64,000 bases of DNA. Origin: Streptomyces sp. CBMA152 (GTDB lineage Bacteria > Actinomycetota > Actinomycetes > Streptomycetales > Streptomycetaceae). The notes below the pieces were generated by a model. It was not told the origin of the DNA. It searched no databases and saw only the letters and a list, made by a program, of their open reading frames with translations. This document shows positions 23,527 to 33,200 of this stretch, in pieces (within the stretch, counting starts at the first letter, position 1; every line of letters starts with the position of its first letter). The position numbers and the translations under genes were made by a program. The stretch spans positions 124,001-188,000 of the forward strand of contig NZ_MECJ01000031.1 of NCBI RefSeq assembly GCF_014596475.1. Reading direction: 5' to 3'.

Positions 23527-23748
23527 GTGCGTCACCAACCACGGAGAAGCGGGACGGCTTCTGATGCGCACGAGCTGCGCACCGGCGCGTTGGAGTGTCT
23601 GTACGCGTTGCGGAAGGTCCCTCAGCCGGGGCAGTTCCCGCTGGTCCTGGTCGGCCCGGAAGAGCAGCTGCACAGGGCGCTTGGGCGCGGCGCGCTGGCG
23701 GGTCTGAAGTCGTTCGTCTTCGTGTGGAACCGTCTGCTGGCGACGTGA
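23527..23748 (+). pseudogene. C-terminal ATPase-like fragment
   Basis: A frame of 73 residues with good codon bias over its last 50 (LECLYALRKVPQPGQFPLVL, VGPEEQLHRALGRGALAGLK). The FPLVLVG strand followed by an arginine-bearing helix resembles the end of AAA-type transposition helper ATPases, but there is no Walker motif here, so the front is missing. Identification is tentative. Confidence 0.35.
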
Positions 23749-24112
23749 GTGCGTCTTCTTCCGGATGTCGAGAATCAGTGATTCTGCTCAGCGGGGGAGG
23801 CTGTGGCCTGCGGGTTGTTCAACTGTACTGGGCGGTGTTGAGGCTTGGTCGCTCGGCGAAGGTGAGCAGTGGGCGGCGGACTTGGGGGAGTGCGCGCCTG
23901 TTGACCTGGGTTTTGTCGTTGCCACGGGCGAGTGCCGGGTTGGGTGAGCGGGTGTGCACCTTCAGTGGTCTTGGCAGCAATGGAGCCGAAGCCGCCGCCG
24001 TCTGCGCCGTGCGGCCTTGTGGCCAACGCGCTGACGGACGGCCACCCCGGGCCCTAGCATGGGGTGTACGGGGTCGGCAGCGGCTCGTGTGGTATGCAAG
24101 GAGGGACTAGAA
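23749..24112. other. intergenic stretch with a 15-base palindrome
   Basis: Upstream region of the gene at 24113. No coding frame is convincing. The only clear feature is AGAATCAGTGATTCT at 23771-23785, a palindrome with one central base, of the size of a dimeric repressor operator; no regulator gene is adjacent. Confidence 0.4.
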
Positions 24113-24640
24113 ATGTCCGAGACCTCCCAGGATGCCGCGCTGGAGCACCGGCCGGACTTCCCGCCCAAGACCCCATCGCCGCCGAAGAAGCCTCCGTCCC
24201 CGTTCCCGCCCGAACCCGGCACCGCACCCGCGCCGGTACTGGGCGCGCGGGCGCGGGTGCGCCTGGCGAACCGCCGATGCGTGAACTGGCCGATGGAGTC
24301 CGCTCCGTGGACCGCTACCACCGCCCAGCGCCGCGTCGTCGAGCAGTTGCAGGCCTGGGGATATCGCCCTGATGAGGCTGCGGTACGGCGAGTGGTGGCT
24401 GCTCTGATCGCACCAGCGGTGGCGGATGAGGGCCGGCGCATCAGCGTGCACCTGGCCGACGAGCACGACCGTGCCTGCATCCTCGTCCTCAGCCACCAGC
24501 ACCTGGGCGACGCACCCACTCAGCTGTCCCTGGCCGTAGTGGCCGACTGCGCCTTGGTTTCTGCGTGCGGAAGTGACCAAGCCCTGGACGGGACCCGCCT
24601 GTGGGCGGTCATCGACGTCACCGCTCCTGCCCGCCGCTAA
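24113..24640 (+). CDS. hypothetical protein with Pro-rich N-terminus
   Basis: A 175-residue protein. Residues about 12-50 are Pro-rich (PPKTPSPPKKPPSPFPPEPG). The rest is a folded-looking domain (AQRRVVEQLQAWGYRPDEAA, ADEGRRISVHLADEHDRACI) that resembles ATP-binding-like proteins of Streptomyces related to anti-sigma-type kinases, but the usual N, G1 and G2 ATP-binding boxes are not evident. ATG 24113 follows an AAGGAGGG ribosome binding site. Function unknown. Confidence 0.65.
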   Translation: MSETSQDAALEHRPDFPPKTPSPPKKPPSPFPPEPGTAPAPVLGARARVRLANRRCVNWPMESAPWTATTAQRRVVEQLQAWGYRPDEAAVRRVVAALIAPAVADEGRRISVHLADEHDRACILVLSHQHLGDAPTQLSLAVVADCALVSACGSDQALDGTRLWAVIDVTAPARR

Positions 24641-24811
24641 TCGGCGGAGGGCGGTGTCGTACGTCGGGATACGCCTGTGCAGCACCACGGGCTCGCCGAC
24701 AATGCGCCATGTGCGGGTGACGCCGGACGTTACCCACTGCGTGCGAAGCCGTCCATGGCTGCGCGGGCGCAGTCCTCGTCGGTGCCAAGGCGTTCCTCCG
24801 GAGTGGTTGGG

Positions 24812-25471
24812 TCAGCCGGGCAGTCCGCCGCTGGTGATGGTGCCTTCGGGGTGCTGCTGTGGCGGGAGTTCCGCGAAGGCTGCGATTTCGGCTTTGAGTG
24901 TCCGCCATGCCGCTCGTTGCCGTTGTTGTGTGTCGCTCCGGTCGATGATGCTTCTGAGGCTGGCGATCTGCTGGTCGATCCGGTGGGCGCGGAATGGGTC
25001 GGATGGCCGGAGCTGGTCGAGGCGGCGGGCTGTTGCGCTGATCCGTTTTGGGGTGGGCATTGTTGCCCAGGACGAGACCGGATGCGTGGCGGTGTCCGTG
25101 TTGAGGAGTGTCTCGCGTGTGCCCATGTGGATCACCGTGCCCCAGTGCTCGGCAGTGATGGGCTCTTTGGTGAGGTACCAGGCTGCCGGGTCGCCGCCGG
25201 CTTGCTCCACCGCGGTTCGGTTGTCGCACAGCTCGCGCCACACGGGCCAGTAGAGGATGGACGGGATGGGAGCGACGGATATGCGGACGACGGTTCGCTG
25301 CGGGTCCTGCAGGCCGCTGTGGTGCCCGGGGCCGTCGGTGAGCCACACGTGCTTGGAGGATCCGTCCAGGTGATGTGCTGCCTGGGACGTGGTGTCGATG
25401 GAGCCGGACGTGCGGATCTCCTCCCAGAACTCGGCGCTCGTGTAGTGGAAGAGGGTGCTCAGCATGGTCAT
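24812..25471 (-). CDS. hypothetical protein with HYT motif
   Basis: A 219-residue protein. ATG 25471 (or 25465, two codons later) is chosen because the sequence MLSTLFHYTSAEFWEEIRTS looks like a true N-terminus and the frame further upstream is low-complexity. An early HYT followed by W..I...G.I and a central VWLTDG resembles the layout of DarT- or RES-like ADP-ribosyltransferase folds, but no catalytic Glu can be assigned, so this is only a suggestion. The C-terminal half is helical and charged. It is convergent with the gene at 24113. Confidence 0.55.
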   Translation of the reverse strand: MTMLSTLFHYTSAEFWEEIRTSGSIDTTSQAAHHLDGSSKHVWLTDGPGHHSGLQDPQRTVVRISVAPIPSILYWPVWRELCDNRTAVEQAGGDPAAWYLTKEPITAEHWGTVIHMGTRETLLNTDTATHPVSSWATMPTPKRISATARRLDQLRPSDPFRAHRIDQQIASLRSIIDRSDTQQRQRAAWRTLKAEIAAFAELPPQQHPEGTITSGGLPG

Positions 25472-25554
25472 CACGACCCCAGTGTGAACCGGCGCTCCGC
25501 GCGGCGGTGGCGGGAGGCCGTGGCGCCGCCCGCTCTCGCACAAAGCGACTCGGC

Positions 25555-26629
25555 GCAACCCCGTGGGGTGCGGGCCGTGCGGGTGTGCCGCACGCGTTGG
25601 CCGTGAACGAGACGGTGATCGCGTTGATCCGCCCCAAGCCTGATCCGGCCCGGGTCGTGGGTGAGCCGCCGGAGGCGGTCGCCGCCGCCCAGGCCGCCGT
25701 GGACGCACCGGACGGGATCGGCACCATCGGCTCCTACGCCACCGAAGTCCCTCTCGCCGCCACAGGCACCTGGTCTACGGCGGGCCGGGGCGGGGCGCAG
25801 GCCGACCTCGTGCTGAGTGCGCCGGAGGTCGGGATCCCGCTGCTCTTCGTCGAGGTCGACAACTGCTTCGAGGACGCGGCCCGCATCGCCGCCAAGTTCG
25901 ACAAGTACCTGCGCTTCTACCAGCGGACGGTGAAGGACACCGACGGCCACCCGCGCCCGATGTGGCGCACCCGCTGGCCCACACCCGACCCCCGCTACGG
26001 TGACACCCCGCACCCGCCGGTCCTACTCGTCTTTCACCAGATGGGCCCGCGCCCTGCTGCAGGGCAGATCAAGGAGGTCGCCGAACTGACCTGTTCCCGC
26101 TGGCAGGGCACCTGGCACCGGGAGGACGGCTGTCACATCTACGACGGGCAGATTCCGATCGTGGCGACCATGCTGGACCTGCTGCGCGAACACGGCCCGG
26201 TTGGCCCGGCCTTCTGGCGCTTCGGCCGTGACCACCGCCAACACCTCGCGGACGCGATCGGCAACCCGCGCCGCCGAGAAGGTCCGCCAGGAGGCCTACC
26301 GGGCCGAGCAGTAGCGCCTGGCCGAGCAGAAGGCCGCCGAACATGAAGCCGCCCGCCCCGCTTGCGCTGCTTGCGGGGCGAAGTTCACCGATCATCGGTG
26401 GAAGGCTACCGAGGCGTACCCGAAGCAAGTGGGCAAGTGGTACCCGACGCTGTGCGACGAATCCGAGGACCACACCGTCAAGGCCGCGCGCCAGGCGGAG
26501 GTCGACCGCGAGCGTCAGGAACACGAGGCGGAGCAGGACCACGCCCTGGAGCCGGGCATGTTCCGCGGCCTGTTCCGCCGACGGGCTGCCCCGGGCGACT
26601 CGTCAACATTGCCAGCTCGAGTAGACGCG
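25555..26629 (+). pseudogene. replication-relaxation family protein, truncated and frameshifted
   Basis: The frame contains PHALAVNETVIALIRPKPDP, LLFVEVDNCFEDAARIAAKF, DKYLRFYQRTVKD and PPVLLVFHQ, the nuclease-like core of actinobacterial replication-relaxation proteins found on plasmids and integrative elements. The winged-helix N-terminus is absent. The C-terminal tail, with a CAACG zinc-binding-type stretch and KWYPTLCDESEDH, continues in another frame after about 26310. A plasmid relic that is not functional as read. Confidence 0.65.
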
Positions 26630-26698
26630 GATCGGGTGGCGGACTGCTCCGGCATGATAATTCGGACAGTGCGGTCGAGGATGGCGAGGCGCGTGCTC

Positions 26699-27083
26699 AT
26701 GAGACTTGAACTGAACCGTGAATGGGTCGTTGGCGAACCGATCGGTGAGCCGGGCGGATTCGGCGCCGTCTACGCGGCGCACGATGCCGATGGTCTGCCC
26801 GCCGCAGTAAAGCTGGTCCCGAAGCGCCCTGGCGCTGAGCGGGAGCTGTTGTTCACTGAACTCGATGGTGTCCGCAACGTTGTTCCCACCCTCGACAACG
26901 GCGAGCACGAGGACCAATGGGTACTCGTCATGCCACGTGCGCAGAAGTCTCTGCGGGCGCACCTGCAGCAGCAGGGAGCTCTCCCTCTGGCCGAGGCCGT
27001 GCGCGTCCTGACAGACATCGCGGAAACCTTGACCGACCTCGATGGAAGGGTCGTCCACCGCGACCTCAAGCCGGAGAACGAGA
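26699..27083 (+). pseudogene. Ser/Thr protein kinase N-lobe, truncated
   Basis: ATG 26699 starts RLELNREWVVGEPIGEPGGF with the glycine loop (GEPGGFGAVY), the catalytic Lys (AAVKLVPK) and the start of the catalytic loop, VVHRDLKPEN. The sequence then switches abruptly to unrelated DNA at about 27083, so the activation loop, DFG and C-lobe are missing. It cannot be an active kinase. Confidence 0.75.
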
Positions 27084-27183
27084 GCCTGTCTTCGAACCCG
27101 TCTGTGCCACACCGATCCCCGCCGGCCGCTGCCGCGCCCGTCCTTTGGGCGGACGACTGGGGTTCAAGAACGGGCTCTCAGGT

Positions 27184-27387
27184 TCAAGAGGTGGCGGGGG
27201 TCGGCGTGGCGTGGCGGGCCGTTTTGACGGCGGAGACCAACAGGATCAACACGAGCGCCGGGATGAGGACCACGTCTGGGATCACTCCCAGAAGGAGTCC
27301 GCCGAGGAGGGCACCGGTGATCGAGCCAGCTGCCAGGACCAAAGTGAAGCTTCGACCGACGGCCGGCCGAAGTCGACTGGGCGGCAT
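27184..27387 (-). pseudogene. TauE/SafE-type permease C-terminal fragment
   Basis: SFTLVLAAGSITGALLGGLL and LGVIPDVVLIPALVLILLVS form two membrane helices typical of the last part of sulfite/sulfonate exporter TauE/SafE proteins. Only about 67 residues remain. It is opposed to another fragment that overlaps its 5' end. Confidence 0.55.
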
Positions 27388-27719
27388 GGAGCGAGGCGTT
27401 GACGAGCCTGAGCCTGGTTGCCGAGGACGAGGCCATCACGGCAGCCAACGACCTGGCCAAGGCCATCGCCATGGTCGGGCAACACGCCCACCACGGTGAC
27501 CAGAACCCTGAGCGCTGGCGGCAGGCACAGATCCGGCTGGCCGAAGCCCAGCTGGCGTTCGTCAACGCCGCCCGGCAAGCCTGGACCGAAAGTAACCGCC
27601 AGTCCGCACACGACTGGGCGGGCCCTACATCGCCGACACCGGAGACACGCCCACCTCGTGACCGTCAACACCCTGACAAAGGGCGAACGTTGCCTGATAC
27701 GGCTCTAGGGCGTGTCTGA
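27361..27719 (+). pseudogene. unrecognised gene fragment
   Basis: A frame with strong coding bias over 27361-27600 (LVAEDEAITAANDLAKAIAM, RWRQAQIRLAEAQLAFVNAA), all helical, with no start codon at its head and a shifted, low-quality tail. Probably the remaining part of a small cytoplasmic protein. An 11-base AGGGCGTGTCT at 27707-27717 recurs directly at 28403-28413. Confidence 0.35.
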
Positions 27720-27884
27720 CGGGTCTGTTACGGCCGTCGGTCGTTGCTGGCTTGCAGTTGGATCTGGTGCGCTCCCGGGAGCTTCAGGGCGCCCCTTAGG
27801 TGACCCGTGCACGAGCTGCGGGCGGGGAATGTGCCAGTCAACTCATTCGATGTGCCGACAGCGCACGCCCCTCGGAGGAAGCTC

Positions 27885-28067
27885 ATGAACCGTGCTCGCC
27901 GATTGGTCGCCGCCACAGCGACAAGCGTCCTGCTAACCCTGGGAGCTATCCTGCTGGCCGCTCCGGCTCAGGCCGCCGAACCCCAACCCGCTGGCCTCCA
28001 GGACACCCTCACCCAGCTCGGAGCGGTCCTCGATCAGGTCCTCGACGGCTTGTCTGGCGCTTCATGA
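27885..28067 (+). CDS. small secreted peptide
   Basis: A 60-residue protein: signal peptide (MNRARRLVAATATSVLLTLG, cleavage after APAQA) and a mature part of about 25 residues (GLQDTLTQLGAVLDQVLDGL), a short amphipathic helix without Cys. CGGAGGAAG lies 4-12 bases before ATG 27885, deciding this start over 27807. The function is unknown; such peptides can be envelope-associated or signalling peptides. Confidence 0.6.
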   Translation: MNRARRLVAATATSVLLTLGAILLAAPAQAAEPQPAGLQDTLTQLGAVLDQVLDGLSGAS

Positions 28068-28330
28068 GCGAAGCCAGAGTCGGATCGCTGCGGCGAAGCG
28101 GGCGGCGGGCTGGGCGACCGCGACGCCCGTGACGGTGGCGGAGAAGCTGGAGGTCATCCGTGATCTCGCGCAGGACGAGGCGGTGGCGGTCCAAGCGGCG
28201 TGCGACCTGCTGCACCGGCCGGAGGTGGCGTTCAAGGCGATGCGCGACCGGGAGGCTCGCGCGCGGGTGAACGAGGCCCAGTTCGACCAGACCGAACTCG
28301 TCGCCCCCGTGGTGTGTGCCGGCAATTCCG
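28066..28330 (+). pseudogene. DUF6192-family fragment
   Basis: The frame reads AAGWATATPVTVAEKLEVIR and DLAQDEAVAVQAACDLLHRP, then VAFKAMRDREARARVNEAQF, matching the middle of DUF6192 proteins, which are typical of actinobacterial plasmids. The N-terminus and the long C-terminal part are missing. Confidence 0.6.
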
Positions 28331-28412
28331 CGGAAGGCGCTGTCGAGGCGGGCAGGGTCGGCGCCCGCAGTGCGGGCAGCGGTCCGCGGACCGCTTGGGC
28401 CCAGGGCGTGTC

Positions 28413-29555
28413 TCATGTGGTGACGGGAAGGGCTGTCAGGCCCCGCAGGCGCAGTGATCGGCGCGTGTGCGCGGCGTTGTGTGATGTCGCGAGGGTCAGG
28501 TGGGGTGTGTGTTGGTCGAGGCTGAGGAGAGCGGTGCGAAGTTCGGTTCGGGCCAGTGCGGCGCCGGGGCAGTAGTGGGGGCCATGCCCGAAGGCCAGGT
28601 GCGGGTGGGGATGGCGTACGGGCCGGAAGTGCTCAGGGTCGCGGTTGCCCGCGGTGAGGGCGAACAGGACGGTGTCGCCTGCTGTTATCGGTGTTCCGCT
28701 GATGGTGATGTCGCGGCGGGCGAAGCGTCGCACGGAGGTCAGGGCGGGGCCGTGGCGGTGCAGAAGTTCTTCGACGAGCGCGTGGAGGTTCTCCGGGCTG
28801 TGGCGTACTGGCGGCAGGGTGTGGGGGTGGCGCAGGACCTGGAGGACGCTCAGGCCGATGAGGTGGGCGGTGTTCTCGATGCCTGCCCACCACATGCCGA
28901 ACGCCAGGCCGACCAGTTCGTCCTCGCCGAGCCCGGGGCCCTTGGCGCTGGTCGCGATCCATCGGGTGATCAGGTCGTTGCGAGGGGCGCGGCGGCGCTG
29001 GGCGATCAGACGGGCCATCAGCTGCTGGACGCGGTCGATGACGTACTGCAGGTCGCGGGGGCGGGGAGGGTGGAGCATCGTGCGGGTCCACTCCGCCAGC
29101 TCCGGGCGGTTGTGTGCGGGGACGCCGAGCATGTCGCAGACCACGGTCAGCGCGAGCGGCAGGGCGAACTCGCCCATCAGCTCGCCGCCGCCGCGCGCCG
29201 CGATCGGGCGGGCCAGGTTGTCCGCGATGCGGCGGATCCGCGTGTCCCAGTGCGCGATGTGGCGCGGCGCGAGCGGCGCTGCGGCCAGCGTGCGCAGCCG
29301 TGTGTGGTCGGCGCCGTCGCGGTTTTGCACGTTGGCCGCCAGGGCCCTGGGCAGGCTGAACCCGCGGTAGCCGTCGCCGGCGTGGATGTCGTCGAGCGCG
29401 AGCAGCGGGCTGCGCATCCAGAGGCGTGCCTGTGCGTGCGGGGTGACGAGCCAAGCCGTGGACCCGTCCGGCATGCTCAACCGGCTCACTGACCGATCCC
29501 GGTGCAGAAGACCAGAGGCCGCGGGGGTATACGCGACGCCGGGGTGAGGATTCAT
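28413..29555 (-). CDS. cytochrome P450 with altered ExxR motif
   Basis: A 380-residue soluble P450. Heme-binding loop FGHGPHYCPGAALARTE near residue 340 (FGxGxHxCxG intact). I-helix FGMWWAGIENTAHLIG carries the AG.E.T oxygen-activation pattern. In the K-helix the usual ExxR is replaced: the sequence reads LVEELLHRHGPALTSV, giving E-L-L-H with Arg one position later. ATG 29555 is chosen to give normal bacterial P450 length. No ferredoxin or biosynthetic partner is adjacent. Exceptions to ExxR are rare (the CYP157 family is a known one), so function may be altered. Substrate unknown. Confidence 0.88.
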   Translation of the reverse strand: MNPHPGVAYTPAASGLLHRDRSVSRLSMPDGSTAWLVTPHAQARLWMRSPLLALDDIHAGDGYRGFSLPRALAANVQNRDGADHTRLRTLAAAPLAPRHIAHWDTRIRRIADNLARPIAARGGGELMGEFALPLALTVVCDMLGVPAHNRPELAEWTRTMLHPPRPRDLQYVIDRVQQLMARLIAQRRRAPRNDLITRWIATSAKGPGLGEDELVGLAFGMWWAGIENTAHLIGLSVLQVLRHPHTLPPVRHSPENLHALVEELLHRHGPALTSVRRFARRDITISGTPITAGDTVLFALTAGNRDPEHFRPVRHPHPHLAFGHGPHYCPGAALARTELRTALLSLDQHTPHLTLATSHNAAHTRRSLRLRGLTALPVTT

Positions 29556-29837
29556 GGGACGGTGCCTTCCCACCCTCGGGGAACCTGACCCCCGGCGGCC
29601 CTGGCCAAGAGGCAGCACGGCCGGGAACGGTGGCTTGTCTGTCCCAATCTGTCGTTCGAACGATCCGGGCCAACGGCGAAGGGGAGGCAGAACCTCTCCA
29701 CCACCGGTCTGGTGGGCGGTGGCGGGAGGGCCGAAGGCGCACGGGGGCAAGGCGGCGATGCGGCGCTCGGCCAAATCCACCGACGGACGTTTCTGGTCCG
29801 GATTCGTCCGGGTAGGCCGCCGTCTGTCGTGTGCGGG

Positions 29838-30130
29838 AGGGCCCCGTCAGCCACTTGGCATTCGCGTCGATGAACTCCTTCATACCAGCGGTCAGATGGA
29901 GGCGGACGTTGCCCCAGACCAGGACGATCGAGCCCGAGCTGAATACGGGCACGGACGATCAGGTCACGGAAGTCCCGCCAGCCGAAGCCCTTCGGCTCGT
30001 CCTTCCGGCCCCGATACTCGCGGATCGCATAGATGAGCCGGGACCGCCGACCCGGCTTGAAGCAGGCCATGCCCGCCTGGCCGCATGCCATGCCGGTAGG
30101 CGTACCGGCGGACGCAGAAAGGGCCCCTCG
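29838..30130 (-). pseudogene. IS630-family transposase relic
   Basis: SRLIYAIREYRGRKDEPKGF and GWRDFRDLIVRARIQLG in one frame, then IVLVWGNVRLHLTAGMKEFI in the next, are consecutive parts of an IS630-type DDE transposase. A frameshift near 29930 separates them and the C-terminus is lost. Confidence 0.75.
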
Positions 30131-30271
30131 GTCGCCGGGGCGATGAGTGAGGTCATCACGCCGACGGCCAGGGGCCCTGCCTGTCACACCTCAGCTGACC
30201 GGTTCACTTCACCTCGCGGTGCAGGATGAAAGAGGTTCAGCAGGTGCATACGGTGTGAAAGCACGGTCCAG

Positions 30272-33200
30272 TTAGGAGTAATCGCACTTCCACATGCTGC
30301 ACCAGTACCCTTGTGACCACTGCCCGCTGATCTCTTCAGAGCCGTCCGGGTGGATGTATCGGTAGTGGGCCGTCATCGTGTACGAATTGGTTCCGAAGAT
30401 CCCCTCTGTGGGGAGGCGGATGAGTTGGTGGGCGGTTTCGTTGCCGTCGGGGAGCTTCCCGGGCGACGGGTCGAACTCTGCCTTTGCGGAGATATCCCCG
30501 GATCGCTCGACCACGATCTTCGTCCCCTCCGCCAGTCCCTTCCCGTTGTTCCAGGCGAAGGCCACGGCGGAATAGATTGTGCTGACTTCGAACTGCACGT
30601 CCGGCTTGGCGGGCAGGACCGACCGGTCTACGTGGGTGAACTGGTCTCCGGTGAAGATGTGGTTCGCCATGGGCTTCCCCGGTACCTGGAGAAATCCATG
30701 CACCTCGTCCTTCCCCGTGTTCGCCCCGATCTCCGGCCAGCGCTCCGCGTTCCGCTGCACAGGACCCGTCTCGCGGTCTTCCAGGTCGTTGTTGAGGCAC
30801 ACCTGGTTGCTGTAGGCGCCGGAGAAGAACTGGAAGCAGTCCTCGACGCCGGGGATGGGACGGATCGCATCAACGCGCTTGACGCCCGACTTGGCGAACA
30901 GGCCCTTCAGGGTTGCCCAGTTGTCCTCGATGCTGCGGGGCTCGTTAATGATCTTTCCGTCAGTCCCGAGGCGCGCGTACTTGTCTCCGGAGAACAGGTA
31001 CAGCTCGCCCGGCCTCCTGGGTACCTTCATGCCGGCGGTGATCCTGGTGTCCCGTGACGCGGCGAACAGGGGTGCAAGGCCCTCCCAGTGTTCGGTCGTC
31101 TTTTTGACCTCGCCGGGGGACAACTTCAGGTCGCCTCCGTTGGATGAGGTGGAAACGCTCAGAATGTTGGCTCCGGAGAACAGGTAGTAACTGTTGGGGG
31201 CCTGGTTGGGGACGACGCCGTCGATCTGATGGGACGAGCCGGGTGCGGAGAGCAGTTTGCTGATCGCGTCGTTGCCGGTCTGCGGAGTCATGCTCCGTGC
31301 GGGCTCTTCGGCCTTCCAGGTCTGGCGCGCCGGGGTGCCGTCTTCGCCGGACCAGGTGGTGACGTATCCGTCCGGTTCCCCGGAGTCCAGGTACTGGCCG
31401 GTGGCGAGGTTTTTGATGCGGCCCTTGTCGTCGGGCTGCCAGCGCTGTTCGGGTGCGTTGCGGTGGGTGCACGCGTTCACGGTGACCGGGTCTCCGGCTT
31501 TCTTCCCTCCGGCCATGCACAGCCCGCCTTCAAGGTCAGTGATGCGGCCAGTGGTGCGGAAGAAGAATTCCTGCCGGGTGGGATCGGTGGCGTCCTTCGC
31601 GTGGTTGGCCTTCTCGTTCTCGATGTCGAAGTGCAGGTACCTCTGTGCGCCGTCGGATGTGGTGGAGAGACGGAAGGGGTGTCCCAGCGGAAGGAATCCG
31701 GGGCCGGTGAGTCCGAAGTTCTTCAGGACGTCTTCGACTTCTTCCGCCGTGACACCGGCGGGAGGATTTTTCTTCAGGTTCTCAAGAACCCCGGCCCGCA
31801 TCTTCTGCGAGCTTTCGTAGCAGGGGTTGCTTCCGTCCGGCATACTGCGCCCGCACCAGATTCCCAGCTGGATGCTGCTGACGCGATCGATGTAGGCCTG
31901 GTTGAATTCCTTGCCCTGTTTCTCGTTCCAGGCTGCGTTCATTCCGTCGGCGATCGACTTGGCCGCTGCCTGGCGCACGATGTCGGGTGTCTTGTCGGTG
32001 AGTGTGTCCACCGCGGCGTCGGCGTTTTTGGATGCGTCGGTACGCGCCCAGTCACCGGTCTTGGGGGCGGTGTAGGCGCCCCCGTCGACGGTTGCTGTGG
32101 CGGCGTGGGCGGTCGCCTTGACCGAGGCCCGCTGGAGTTCGACGGCCTGGAGGAAGCCGATCGCCATGGCGACGACCTGGGTGCCGCCCTCCTTGGACAG
32201 CCAGCCCTTTTCCGGGTCCTGAAGGTACTTCATCAGGGCGTCGTGCCACCCTATATCCCGCTCCGCTACGGCGTTTTTGACATCGTCGTAGCGCTGGAAG
32301 TCAGCAGCGATGGCCTGCGCGCCGAGGTGGTAGACCATCGCCACGGCGAACGCCGGGCCGCCGATTCCCTCCACTCCTGCCGTCTCCAGAAGACCGGCGA
32401 GCGAGGCGGCGGCATCGACACCGAGGCTCACATAGTCCTTGTGCTCAAGATCGACCGCCAGGCCGAGGATGTCGCCCACCGCGGGGATGAGCGCCGCGAT
32501 GGCGGCGCCCTTGTCCAGATCGGTGGAGTCGCCGGAGAACGCCTGGTAGAGGCCGAGGAGGTACATGCCTGCTCCACCAGCGCTCTTCACCCGTTCCCAC
32601 GCGAGATCTCCGGCCGGGTTCGCAAGCTTCCCGCGCGTCTTCTCATAGGGCACGTAGAAGGTGGCAGGATCCTTCAGCGACGCCTTCATGTCCTTGGACA
32701 GCTTGATCTCGGAAACCTCACCGATACCGGCAAGTTTCTTCTCCACCAGCCTCTCGGCCACGGCCCGCGCCTCACGACGGACCTGCTCCCAGTCCACCGT
32801 CTCCACACACGACGCCGTACCGGACTTGGCACACAGCTCCTTCGCCCGCTCCCGCGCCCGGCCCGGCAGCTTCTTGCCCTCGGCAACGGCCTGCGCACGT
32901 GCCGGCTCCCGATCCAGTGTCTTGGCCAGAGCCATCACCGGCTTGCCGACACGATCGAGTGACTCGGCCAGCTGGGTCAACGTCTTGTTCGCCTCGGCCA
33001 GTTTGCCGGCATTGACCTTTCCACCCGAAACGGCAGCTACCAGTTTCTCCCGGACCGCCTTGGCCTTCTCCCGTACCTGGGCTGAAGCTTCCTCGGAGTT
33101 CTCCAGAGTGTGTGCCGCCTCGGCCAGCGACTTGGCCGCTTCAGCCACGTTCCCCTCACGGCGCAACGTATCGAGGATGTCCGCGGACTCCTGCACGAAC

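Noticed and set aside
28413..29555. P450 as part of a terpene or polyketide cluster
   Set aside because: No synthase, ferredoxin or cyclase lies within several kilobases, and the PKS operon is 8 kb away behind the giant secreted gene.
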